A stretch of 64,000 bases of DNA from Azovibrio restrictus DSM 23866 (lineage in GTDB: Bacteria; Pseudomonadota; Gammaproteobacteria; Burkholderiales; Rhodocyclaceae): the NCBI RefSeq assembly GCF_000429665.1, contig NZ_AUCH01000015.1, positions 1 through 64,000 of the forward strand, given 5' to 3'. Under the pieces are notes generated by a model that was not told where the DNA came from, did not search any database, and worked only from the letters and a program-made list of their open reading frames with translations. The position numbers were made by a program, and so were the translations under genes. Positions 16,787 through 24,722 of the stretch are shown in pieces (within the stretch, counting starts at the first letter, position 1; the number at the start of each line of letters is the position of its first letter).

Positions 16787-19138
16787 ATGGAAACTACCGT
16801 CACCACCACCAGCAACGTGGCCCAGCGCCTGATGTTCCTCAAGGACCTGCAGACGGTCACCAACAAGATCCACGCCACCCACAACGTGGATGAACTGATG
16901 CTGGAGCTGTCCCAGGACATCTGCCGCCTGTTCAACGCCGACCGGCTCACCCTCTACGTGGTGGCTGATGAAGGACAGAACATCGTTTCCCGGGTCAAGA
17001 CCGGGCTGCATACGGCCCGGGAGCTGAAGCTGCCCATCGGCGACCAGAGCATCGCCGGTTATGTGGCAGCCCACCGGAAGACGGTGAATATCCGCGACGT
17101 CTACGACGAGGTGGAGTTGCGCCTCTATAGCCCCCACATGCAGTTCCTCAAGGAAGTGGACCGGCGCACCGGCTACCGTTCCAAGCAGATGCTGGCCACC
17201 CCCATCCTGGATGCGGCGGGGGAGCTCCTGGGGGTGGTGCAGCTGCTCAACAGCAAGGACGATCAGCCCTTCACCGACTGGACCGAAGAAGGCGTGGCGG
17301 ATCTGGCGGCCACCCTGGCCGTGGCCCTGACCCAGCGCCAGAAAGGTCCTCCGGGGCCCCGCTCCCGCTACGACGGGCTGGTGAGCGCCGCGGTGCTCTC
17401 GGTTTCCGAGCTGGAGGAGGCCCACCGCCTGGCCCGGGAACAGGAGCGGGAGCTGGAGTCGCTGCTGATCCAGCAGTTCAAGGTCAAGCCGGCCGCCATC
17501 GGGGCCTCCCTGGCCGAGTTTTTCGGGGTGCCCTACGAGCCCTTCCAGTCCGGGCGGATCAAGCCCGTGGAACTGCTGCGCCACCTGAAGCGGGATTACC
17601 TGGAAGAGGGGGGCTGGGTCCCGGTGGAGGAACTGCCCGAAGGGGTGGTGGTGGTGGCCCTGGACCCGGAGCGGGTGCGCAATGCCCGGGTGGTGAATAA
17701 CGTCTTCCCCAAGCGCCGGATCGAGTACCGGGTGAGCACGGCCCAGGAGTTCCGCCAGTTGATGGAGCAGTTTTTCGGCGCCCTGTCGGACATGGGCAGC
17801 GTCGGCGAGCTGTTGTCCGACATGGGGGGCGAGGAGGGCGGCGGCGGGGAACTGGTCGGGGATGAAGTCTCGGCGGCGGCCGACAACGAGCTGGTGCGGC
17901 TGGTCAACAAGATCATCGTGGACGCCTACCAGCAGGGCGCCTCGGATATTCACATCGAGCCCCGGCCCGGCAAGGAAAAGACCCTGGTCCGCCTGCGCAA
18001 GGACGGTTCCCTGGTGCCCTACATCGAGATTCCCGCCTCCTTCCGGGCGCCCCTGGTGACCCGGCTCAAGATCATGTGCGATCTGGACATTTCGGAAAAG
18101 CGCAGGCCCCAGGACGGTAAGATCAAATTCAGGAAGTATGGCCCCCTGGACATCGAGCTGCGGGTGGCCACCCTACCCACCGCCGGCGGCATGGAGGATG
18201 TGGTGATGCGCATCCTGGCGGCGGGGGAACCCATTCCCCTGGCCCAGCTGGGCCTTTCCGCCGGCAATTACAGCCGGCTGATCCGTTGCGTCGAGAAGCC
18301 CTACGGCCTGTTCTTCGTCTGCGGTCCCACGGGGTCGGGCAAGACCACCACCTTGCACTCGGTGCTCGGGCACCTGAACCGCCCGGACACCAAGATCTGG
18401 ACCGCCGAGGACCCGGTGGAAATCACCCAGAAGGGGCTGCGTCAGGTGCAGATCAACAAGAAGGCCGGGCTGGACTTCGCCACCATCATGCGGGCCTTCC
18501 TGCGTGCCGATCCGGACATCATCATGGTGGGGGAAATGCGGGACGCGGAGACCACGGGCATCGGCATCGAGGCCTCCTTGACCGGGCATCTGGTGTTTGC
18601 CACCCTGCACACCAATTCCGCCCCCGAGTCGGTGATCCGGCTGCTGGACATGGGCATGGACCCCTTCAATTTCGCCGACGCCCTGCTGGGCATCCTGGCC
18701 CAGCGCCTGGGCAAGCGCCTGTGCAAGGAATGCAAGGAAGCCTACCAGCCGGAGGCGGCGGAAATCGAGCACCTGCTCGACGAATACTGTGAGGAGCTGC
18801 GGGGCACCGCTCCCTGGCGTCAGGACCCCCAGGTCGCCCGGGAGGCCATCCGCCAGGAATGGCTGCAGAACTGGGGCAAGGACGGCAAACTGACCCTGTG
18901 CCGGGCCAGGGGCTGCCCCGTCTGCAACGACAGCGGCTACAAGGGCCGGGTGGGGTTGCACGAACTGCTGGTGGGCAGCGACCCGGTCAAGAAACTGATC
19001 CAGGAAAAGGCCCGGGTGGCGGAAATCCTGGCCTGTGCCCTGGATGAGGGCATGCGCACCCTGAAGATGGACGGCATCGAAAAGGTGCTGCAGGGCATTA
19101 CCGACCTGGCCCAGGTACGGGCCGTGTGCATCAAGTAA
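16787..19138 (+). CDS. GAF-domain GspE/PilB-type secretion ATPase
   Basis: A 783-residue type II secretion/type IV pilus ATPase with an unusual N-terminal GAF domain (about 20-185). A T2SSE_N-like region (about 205-330) and the AAA ATPase core follow, with Walker A GPTGSGKTT at 513-521 (Lys519). A tetracysteine zinc site is formed by Cys646, Cys649, Cys710 and Cys713. Such enzymes power pilus extension or secretion at the inner membrane. An in-frame GTG at 16769 is an alternative start; neither has a good ribosome binding site. No pilC/gspF partner is in the window. The GAF domain suggests control by a small ligand. Confidence 0.9.
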   Translation: METTVTTTSNVAQRLMFLKDLQTVTNKIHATHNVDELMLELSQDICRLFNADRLTLYVVADEGQNIVSRVKTGLHTARELKLPIGDQSIAGYVAAHRKTVNIRDVYDEVELRLYSPHMQFLKEVDRRTGYRSKQMLATPILDAAGELLGVVQLLNSKDDQPFTDWTEEGVADLAATLAVALTQRQKGPPGPRSRYDGLVSAAVLSVSELEEAHRLAREQERELESLLIQQFKVKPAAIGASLAEFFGVPYEPFQSGRIKPVELLRHLKRDYLEEGGWVPVEELPEGVVVVALDPERVRNARVVNNVFPKRRIEYRVSTAQEFRQLMEQFFGALSDMGSVGELLSDMGGEEGGGGELVGDEVSAAADNELVRLVNKIIVDAYQQGASDIHIEPRPGKEKTLVRLRKDGSLVPYIEIPASFRAPLVTRLKIMCDLDISEKRRPQDGKIKFRKYGPLDIELRVATLPTAGGMEDVVMRILAAGEPIPLAQLGLSAGNYSRLIRCVEKPYGLFFVCGPTGSGKTTTLHSVLGHLNRPDTKIWTAEDPVEITQKGLRQVQINKKAGLDFATIMRAFLRADPDIIMVGEMRDAETTGIGIEASLTGHLVFATLHTNSAPESVIRLLDMGMDPFNFADALLGILAQRLGKRLCKECKEAYQPEAAEIEHLLDEYCEELRGTAPWRQDPQVAREAIRQEWLQNWGKDGKLTLCRARGCPVCNDSGYKGRVGLHELLVGSDPVKKLIQEKARVAEILACALDEGMRTLKMDGIEKVLQGITDLAQVRAVCIK

Positions 19139-19155
19139 GACAGAAGGAGCCTGCC

Positions 19156-20736
19156 ATGGATACTGCCCAGGACCTGTTCCGGCGCCTCGAACAGCTGAAC
19201 GACATCGGCGCCTCCCTGTCCAGCGAACGCAATATCGAAGGGCTGCTGGAAAAGATACTGCTGGCCGCCAAGACCATCACTCGGGCCGACGGCGGCACCC
19301 TGTACCGGGTCAGCGAGGACCGCCGTTTCCTGTCCTTTGCCATCGTCAGGAACGACAGCCTGGGCATCGCCTTTGGCGGTACCAGCGGCCAGCCCCTGCC
19401 CGACAAGTTCCGGGACCTGCCGCTCCACGGCGAGGATGGGCAGCCCAACAACAGCATGGTGGCCGCCTACGCCGCCCTGCACGCCCGGACGGTCAATATC
19501 GCCGATGCCTACGACGCCGACGGCTTCGATTTCTCCGGCACCCGCCGGTTTGACGCCAGCACCGGCTATCGCTCCCGTTCTTTCCTCACCGTGCCCATGA
19601 AGAACCACGAGGGAGAGGTGATCGCCGTGCTGCAGCTGATCAACGCCATGGTGGCGGGGCAGGTGGTGGAGTTCAGCCACGAGGATCAGCGGCTGGCCGA
19701 ATCCCTGGCCTCCCAGGCTGCCGTGGCCCTCACCAACCGGCAATTGATCCAGCAACTGGAAACCCTGTTCGAAGCCTTCATCAACCTGATCAACATCGCC
19801 ATCGACGAGAAATCCCCCTACACCGGCGGACACTGCCAGCGGGTGCCGGAGCTGACGATGATGCTGGCCGAGGCCGCTGACCAGGCCCGCGACGGCCCCC
19901 TCAAGGACTTCTCCCTCTCCGACCAGGACCGCTACGAGCTCAAGATTGCCGCCCTGCTGCACGATTGCGGCAAGGTCACCACCCCGGTGCACGTGGTGGA
20001 CAAGGCGACCAAGCTGCAGACCCTGTTCGACCGCATCCACCTGATCGACACCCGCTTCGAAGTGCTGCGCCGGGATGCCCGGATCGCCATGCTCGAAGCC
20101 TGCCTGGCCGGCGCGGATGCCGAGGCCAGCGAGGCGGAATATGCCGCCCGCTGCCGGCAGCTGGATGAAGACCGGGCCTTCCTGCATAAGGCCAACATTG
20201 GTGGCGAACGGATGAGCGACGCGGACGTGGCCCGGGTCCAGGCCATGGCCGAAGGTTATCAGTGGCGCGATGCCAGCGGCCGGCTGCAACCCTTCCTCAG
20301 CCCCAACGAGCTGGAAAACCTGAGCATCCGTGCTGGCACCCTGACCCAGGCCGAGCGGGAAATCATCAACTACCACATCGTCGCCACCATCCGCATGCTC
20401 GAGGCCCTGCCCTGGCCCAAACACCTGAAGCGGGTGCCCGAGTACGCCGGCGGCCACCATGAACGCATGGACGGCAAAGGCTATCCCAAAGGGCTGCGCC
20501 GCGAGGACATGAGCTGGCAGGCCCGCATGATGGGCATCGCCGACATTTTCGAAGCCCTCACTGCCGGCGACCGCCCCTACAAGCCGGCCATGAAGCTCTC
20601 CCAGGCCCTGTCCATCATGGAGAACTTCCGCGATAACGGCCACATCGACCCGGACCTGTTCCAGGTCTTCCTGGCCGCAGGTGTGCCCCAGGAATACGGC
20701 AAGTGGTTCCTGCATGCTGAACAGGTGGATCTGTGA
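19156..20736 (+). CDS. GAF and HD-GYP domain cyclic-di-GMP phosphodiesterase
   Basis: A 526-residue soluble protein. A GAF domain spans about 15-195. The HD-GYP domain starts near 205 with the HD pair His269-Asp270 (LLHDCGKV) and has HHE at 434-436 and the GYP triplet at 442-444 (DGKGYPKG). About 120 residues are inserted between the HD and GYP halves, longer than in standard family members. All key residues are present, so hydrolysis of c-di-GMP is expected. An AAGGAG site precedes the ATG. The GAF domain resembles that of the preceding ATPase (both have an STGYRS/RTGYRS segment), suggesting the same ligand. Confidence 0.92.
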   Translation: MDTAQDLFRRLEQLNDIGASLSSERNIEGLLEKILLAAKTITRADGGTLYRVSEDRRFLSFAIVRNDSLGIAFGGTSGQPLPDKFRDLPLHGEDGQPNNSMVAAYAALHARTVNIADAYDADGFDFSGTRRFDASTGYRSRSFLTVPMKNHEGEVIAVLQLINAMVAGQVVEFSHEDQRLAESLASQAAVALTNRQLIQQLETLFEAFINLINIAIDEKSPYTGGHCQRVPELTMMLAEAADQARDGPLKDFSLSDQDRYELKIAALLHDCGKVTTPVHVVDKATKLQTLFDRIHLIDTRFEVLRRDARIAMLEACLAGADAEASEAEYAARCRQLDEDRAFLHKANIGGERMSDADVARVQAMAEGYQWRDASGRLQPFLSPNELENLSIRAGTLTQAEREIINYHIVATIRMLEALPWPKHLKRVPEYAGGHHERMDGKGYPKGLRREDMSWQARMMGIADIFEALTAGDRPYKPAMKLSQALSIMENFRDNGHIDPDLFQVFLAAGVPQEYGKWFLHAEQVDL

Positions 20737-20811
20737 TGTGTTGACCAGCAGCGACAGGTGGCTGCCGTAAATTGTCACTTCGCCGTGTGCCTGCCCCCAT
20801 GAACAGGGGGA

Positions 20812-20841
20812 TTTCCAGCTGGCATGGTTCCTGAATATACT
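20812..20841 (+). promoter_or_regulatory. Candidate promoter of the first pilin gene
   Basis: TTTCCA at 20812-20817, an 18-base spacer and a strong -10 (TATACT at 20836-20841) lie 41 bases before the pilin ATG. TGGCATGGTTCCTGA at 20820-20834 overlaps this and resembles a sigma-54 site, but its -12 element is GA rather than GC. Pilin genes often use sigma-54, so both are possible. Confidence 0.4.
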
Positions 20842-20882
20842 TCACCAGCGGTTTCCGCTTTTTTCCCTAAAGGAGAGTTGAA

Positions 20883-21248
20883 ATGAAGAAGGTACAACAA
20901 GGTTTTACCCTGATCGAACTGATGATCGTCGTGGCCATCATCGGTATCCTGGCTGCCATCGCCCTGCCCCAGTATCGCGACTACATGCAGCGTTCCGCCA
21001 ACGGTGCCTGTCTGGCCGAAGCCAAGGGCTACATGAATTCCGCCGTTGCCGACGCTGCCGATGGCCGGACTCCTAATAACTATTACACCAAGCCCACCCG
21101 CGCATGTGCGACTGGTCATAATGTGACGATCGCTGAGTATACTGGCGGTACCGATGTGACCTTTACCCCCCAGGCCAAAGGCACTTCGACTCTCAAAAAG
21201 AATACGATCTGCAACGCAGGAACCGGTTCCTGCAATATTGCTCCCTGA
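20883..21248 (+). CDS. pilA: Type IV major pilin-like protein (first copy)
   Basis: A 121-residue type IV prepilin. The short basic leader MKKVQQG is cut by prepilin peptidase before Phe (GFTLIE), and Glu5 of the mature protein is present. A hydrophobic assembly helix follows (MIVVAIIGILAAIALP). The C-terminal part is short, with Cys residues (ICNAGTGSCNIAP) that could form the family's disulfide. A GGAG site lies upstream, and a terminator follows the stop by 20 bases. It shares the motif YRDYMQRSAN-x-ACLAEAK with the second pilin at 23243. It may be the substrate of the glycosyltransferase-like genes downstream. Confidence 0.94.
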   Translation: MKKVQQGFTLIELMIVVAIIGILAAIALPQYRDYMQRSANGACLAEAKGYMNSAVADAADGRTPNNYYTKPTRACATGHNVTIAEYTGGTDVTFTPQAKGTSTLKKNTICNAGTGSCNIAP

Positions 21249-21268
21249 TTGCTTTTGTGTCATGAACA

Positions 21269-21299
21269 AAAAAGCGCCGCAAGGCGCTTTTTCTTTTGT
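21269..21299 (+). terminator. Rho-independent terminator after first pilin
   Basis: A ten-base stem (AAAAAGCGCC, loop GCAA, GGCGCTTTTT) at 21269-21292 is followed by a T-rich tail. It lies 20 bases after the pilin stop, so the pilin can be transcribed alone. Confidence 0.92.
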
Positions 21300-21338
21300 T
21301 CATAAAATGCATTACCCTCATTCTGGTTAGGCCCCCAA

Positions 21339-23174
21339 GTGAATCGTTTCGCGCCACCTTTTTTGTTATTGACCCTGTGTTTTGCTGTATTGGGCATGGC
21401 AGTCTTTGTCCCAGGGTTGCCTGGCGGCTTCGTGCTGGATGACGGGGCCAATATCCTGCAGAACCGTATCCTCTATGTGGATCGCTTCGATGTGGAGCAG
21501 TTCGTCTATGCGGCGCTGAGTTTCCATGATGGCACTGGCTCACGTGCCCTGCCCATGCTGACCTTTGCCCTTGATTATTGGCGGGCGGGGGCCATGGATG
21601 TGGAGGCCTTCAAACTCACCAATATCGGTGTCCATGGCCTGACGGCATTGGCGCTGGCATTCTTTCTTCGCCGTCTGTTCCGGCTGGCGCAGTGGTCGGA
21701 GCAGCGGGCCGTCTGGGGGGCCTTGCTGGTGGCGCTAGCTTGGGCCATCCACCCTTTGCAGGTGTCTTCTGTGCTCTATGTGGTGCAGCGCATGCAGACC
21801 ATGTCCAGCTTCTTCATCATTTTGGCGCTCTGGGCCTATGTGGCCATGCGGGAGGCCCAACTTGCCGGAGGCCGTGGACGGCTGCAGGGGGGGCTGCTGG
21901 TGCTGGTCTGGCTTCTGGCCTTGGCCTGTAAGGAAGATGCGGTGCTTTTGCCGGTCTATACCTTAGCTCTGGAGTTGACGTTGCTGCGCTTTGCCGCTGG
22001 TCAAAGGGTGGTAGCCAGGGGCTTGCGCCAGAGCTACGGCTTGATGCTGGTGCTCGGGGGGCTGCTCTTTGTTTTTTATGCCTTGCCACATTACTGGCAT
22101 TGGGATGCCTATCCGGGCCGTAATTTTTCCAGCTCCGAGCGACTCCTGACCCAGGGGCGGGTCCTGGTCATGTATCTGGGGCAGATTCTGTTGCCTTGGC
22201 CGGACTGGATGCCTTTCTACTATGACAACTATCAGGTGTCGCGCAGCCTCTGGCAGCCCTGGACTACGCTGCCTTCTTTGGCAATCCTGTTTGCAATGCT
22301 GTTCTGGGCTTGGCGCTGGCGCCACCGGCAGCCGTTGTTTGCATTTGGTATTTTATTTTTCTTTGCCGGGCATTTCCTGGCCAGTAATGTGATTGGCTTG
22401 GAACTGGTGTTTGAGCATCGGAATCATCTTCCCCTGTTGGGGATGCTTCTGGCGCTGGCTGATCTGTTGCTGTTGGTGGTCAACCGCCTGCAACTGAACC
22501 GTCCTTCGTTGCTGGCTGCTTTGACCCTGTGCCTGGTGTTTGTCAGTGCGGCTACCCTGATGCGTGCTTACATGTGGGGGGACCCGCTCCGCTTTGCCGA
22601 AAAATCGGCCAGTCTAGCGCCCCAGTCGAACCGCTCCTGGATTGGGTGGAGTAATTTCTGGTTTTCCCGTTACAAACAAACCAAGGATACTCAGTACCTG
22701 TACTACGCTGTCGATGTGGCAGAGCGCAGTTTTGAGCACACTGCCTCAGTGGCTGTTGCGGGCAACATCCTGTTGTTCAAGTCAATACTAGGTAACCTCG
22801 AGCAATCAGACTGGCAGCGTTTTTACGAGATATTGCGTGGCAGTCCGCCGGGGGGGGAGCGTGGGCAGGCCATGGAGATGTTCATGACTCATCCCGAGAA
22901 AAACTTTGTCCACGAGAGGGCCGAGGTGGTGAAGGCCATGCAGTTGATGCTGGTGGTAGAACCCCCGGGTTTTACCCAGGCCATGCGCATGGGGGTTTAT
23001 GCCTACAAGGCAGGGATGCCGCTGGAGGCCATGGTTTTTTTTCGGCGAGCTGCTCTAGTGTCCAGTCCCGATGAACCCACTTTAAAGCGCTTGATGGGGG
23101 ATCTGGTCCAACAGGGGCACCCTGAGATGGCTGCTGAGTTGCAGGCATTATTGGATAAACGTGGGAGCATATAG
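21339..23174 (+). CDS. GT-C-like polytopic membrane glycosyltransferase, candidate pilin glycosylation
   Basis: A 611-residue protein with roughly ten membrane helices in the first 410 residues and a soluble helical, TPR-like C-terminal part. After the first helix, FVLDDGAN (Asp34-Asp35) fits the luminal acidic pair of GT-C glycosyltransferases that use polyprenyl-phosphate sugars, as in TMTC/PMT-type O-mannosyltransferases. The start is a GTG at 21339 without a good ribosome binding site. It lies between two pilin genes and is followed by a DPM1-like gene that could make its lipid-linked donor. Pilin O-glycosylation is a reasonable guess. Wzy-type or other roles are possible. Confidence 0.7.
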   Translation: MNRFAPPFLLLTLCFAVLGMAVFVPGLPGGFVLDDGANILQNRILYVDRFDVEQFVYAALSFHDGTGSRALPMLTFALDYWRAGAMDVEAFKLTNIGVHGLTALALAFFLRRLFRLAQWSEQRAVWGALLVALAWAIHPLQVSSVLYVVQRMQTMSSFFIILALWAYVAMREAQLAGGRGRLQGGLLVLVWLLALACKEDAVLLPVYTLALELTLLRFAAGQRVVARGLRQSYGLMLVLGGLLFVFYALPHYWHWDAYPGRNFSSSERLLTQGRVLVMYLGQILLPWPDWMPFYYDNYQVSRSLWQPWTTLPSLAILFAMLFWAWRWRHRQPLFAFGILFFFAGHFLASNVIGLELVFEHRNHLPLLGMLLALADLLLLVVNRLQLNRPSLLAALTLCLVFVSAATLMRAYMWGDPLRFAEKSASLAPQSNRSWIGWSNFWFSRYKQTKDTQYLYYAVDVAERSFEHTASVAVAGNILLFKSILGNLEQSDWQRFYEILRGSPPGGERGQAMEMFMTHPEKNFVHERAEVVKAMQLMLVVEPPGFTQAMRMGVYAYKAGMPLEAMVFFRRAALVSSPDEPTLKRLMGDLVQQGHPEMAAELQALLDKRGSI

Positions 23175-23242
23175 AGTTTGTCTTTGCATGGAATGTTTTT
23201 TGCTGATATCTACCTATGCTTCCTTGGGCTCCAGAGGTTTCC

Positions 23243-23599
23243 ATGAAAACAGTACAACACGGCTTTACATTGATCGAGCTTATGATCGTGGTGGCGATTG
23301 TTGGTGTTCTCGCTGCGATTGCCTTGCCCATGTACCGGGACTACATGCAAAGAAGCGCCAATAGCGCATGCTTGGCTGAAGCAAAGATCTATATGAGTTC
23401 GGCGGTTGCCAATTTTGCTGAAAATATGACGCCTCCGCCCTTTTCGGCTACGGCCTGTGCAAGTGGCACGGCACCTGTGGTGAACGACTATCTGAGCGGC
23501 AATACGGTCACGTTTGTCGCCAGGGTTCGCGGGACTGGCGGCTTGAAAAGAGACACCGAATGCCACGTCGGCACTTCGGTCTGTGTCTTGCAACCCTGA
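23243..23599 (+). CDS. Type IV pilin-like protein (second copy)
   Basis: A 118-residue prepilin. The leader MKTVQHG ends at the prepilin peptidase site (GFTLIELMIVVAIVGVLAAI). An AGAGG site lies just before the ATG at 23243; an upstream in-frame start at 23216 would give an untypical leader. The YRDYMQRSANSACLAEAK segment is nearly the same as in the first pilin, while the C-terminal half differs but keeps a Cys pair (ECHVGTSVCVLQP). It is probably a paralogue from tandem duplication. It may be an alternative or minor subunit. Confidence 0.92.
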   Translation: MKTVQHGFTLIELMIVVAIVGVLAAIALPMYRDYMQRSANSACLAEAKIYMSSAVANFAENMTPPPFSATACASGTAPVVNDYLSGNTVTFVARVRGTGGLKRDTECHVGTSVCVLQP

Positions 23600-23703
23600 G
23601 CCTTGCATTCCAGCATTTCTGCTGGATGGACCGCTGAAAATTTCAGACAGGCGCCTATTTATTGCGTTAGCCTGCGGCCTTAACCTTTCTTGCAATCATC
23701 TGC

Positions 23704-24564
23704 ATGTACCTATCCATCATCCTCCCCGCCAAAAATGAGTCGGCCGCCATTGGCATTACAGTCAAAGACATACACCAACGGTTTTCTGGTACGGCGAACA
23801 TGGAGGTGCTGGTAATCAACGATGGCTCTACCGACGACACAGCTAAGGTTGCTGCAGCTGCTGGCGCGCGCGTCGTGAATCACCCCTACAGCAAGGGGAA
23901 TGGTGCTGCCATCAAAACAGGAGCACGGGAGGCTAGGGGGGGCATTCTTGTCTTCATGGATGCAGATGGTCAGCATGATCCAGCAGACATTTCCCGTTTG
24001 CTGAATAAGCTGAGCGAAGGCTACGACATGGTGGTCGGTGCCCGGCAGAAGGGGTCTCAGGCCAGTATTGGGCGCGGTCTAGCCAATGGGTTTTACAATC
24101 GTCTAGCCAGTTGGATGACTGGGCATAAGGTGGAAGACCTTACCAGCGGTTTTCGTGCGGTGCGGGCGGAGAAGTTTCGCGAGTTTCTTTATCTACTGCC
24201 TAACGGTTTTTCTTATCCCACCACCAGCACTATGGCTTTCTTCCGGGTTGGCTACTCGGTGGCCTATACGCCCATTTACGCCGCTAGGCGCATTGGCAAG
24301 AGTCATATCCGCCTAGTGCGCGATGGCACGCGTTTCTTGCTCATCATTTTTAAGATCGGCACTTTGTTTTCGCCGCTGAAAATTTTTGCGCCGGTGGCGC
24401 TGCTGATGTTTCTGTTGGCCAGCGGCTGGTATGGATGGACGTTTTACACGCTTCACAAATTTACCAACATGAGTGCTCTTCTCTATACAGGCTGCGTGAT
24501 TACTTTCTTGATGGGGCTGATTTCAGAACAGATTACGGCGCTGATGTATAAGGATAAAGATTGA
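23704..24564 (+). CDS. DPM1-like family 2 glycosyltransferase
   Basis: A 286-residue GT2 enzyme. The N-terminal GT-A domain shows LPAKNE, VINDGSTDDT and the metal-binding DADGQHDP. Two membrane helices lie near 225-275. This build is typical of enzymes that move a sugar from a nucleotide to polyprenyl phosphate. Together with the GT-C-like protein upstream it could supply a lipid-linked sugar used outside the membrane. It ends in an ATGA overlap with a small gene. Confidence 0.9.
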   Translation: MYLSIILPAKNESAAIGITVKDIHQRFSGTANMEVLVINDGSTDDTAKVAAAAGARVVNHPYSKGNGAAIKTGAREARGGILVFMDADGQHDPADISRLLNKLSEGYDMVVGARQKGSQASIGRGLANGFYNRLASWMTGHKVEDLTSGFRAVRAEKFREFLYLLPNGFSYPTTSTMAFFRVGYSVAYTPIYAARRIGKSHIRLVRDGTRFLLIIFKIGTLFSPLKIFAPVALLMFLLASGWYGWTFYTLHKFTNMSALLYTGCVITFLMGLISEQITALMYKDKD

Positions 24565-24722
24565 TGTTCGGGATTGTCGTTGCAATCCAATGGGATGTCC
24601 TGGTTTTTGCATCGAAATCTGTCCGGATAGACAGTTGGCTCAAGCGAGTCGTTGTTGTCCTGTTAAAATCAAGCTTGGTTGTGCCTGCCAAGTATTGGAA
24701 AGGGTTCGGTGAAGTATTTTAA
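24564..24722 (+). CDS. Small unrecognised protein of 52 residues
   Basis: An open frame that exactly fills the space between its neighbours. Its ATG overlaps the stop of the glycosyltransferase (ATGA at 24563-24566 region) and its TAA at 24720-24722 is followed at once by the ATG of the sulfatase-fold gene, in the same frame. The product begins MFGIVVAIQWDVLVFASK, has a hydrophobic stretch VVVVLLKSSLVV and ends AKYWKGFGEVF. No family was recognised. The tiling argues for a real, translationally coupled gene; chance or an N-terminal remnant of the next gene is possible. Confidence 0.5.
   Translation: MFGIVVAIQWDVLVFASKSVRIDSWLKRVVVVLLKSSLVVPAKYWKGFGEVF

Noticed and set aside
12674..17953. Very long minus-strand open frames opposite the cyclase, phosphodiesterase and ATPase genes (12674-15022, 15620-17953)
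   Set aside because: Composition is Gln/His/Pro-rich with no motif, and the plus strand codes well-supported enzymes.
18937..20778. Minus-strand frame of about 600 codons opposite the HD-GYP gene
   Set aside because: Antisense shadow; HD-GYP residues on the plus strand are complete.
20820..20834. Sigma-54 promoter for the pilin
   Set aside because: The -24 part fits but the -12 dinucleotide is GA instead of GC, so it is mentioned but not called as such.
23611..23627. CCAGCA/TGCTGG hairpin after the second pilin as a terminator
   Set aside because: The stem is short and no T-run follows.
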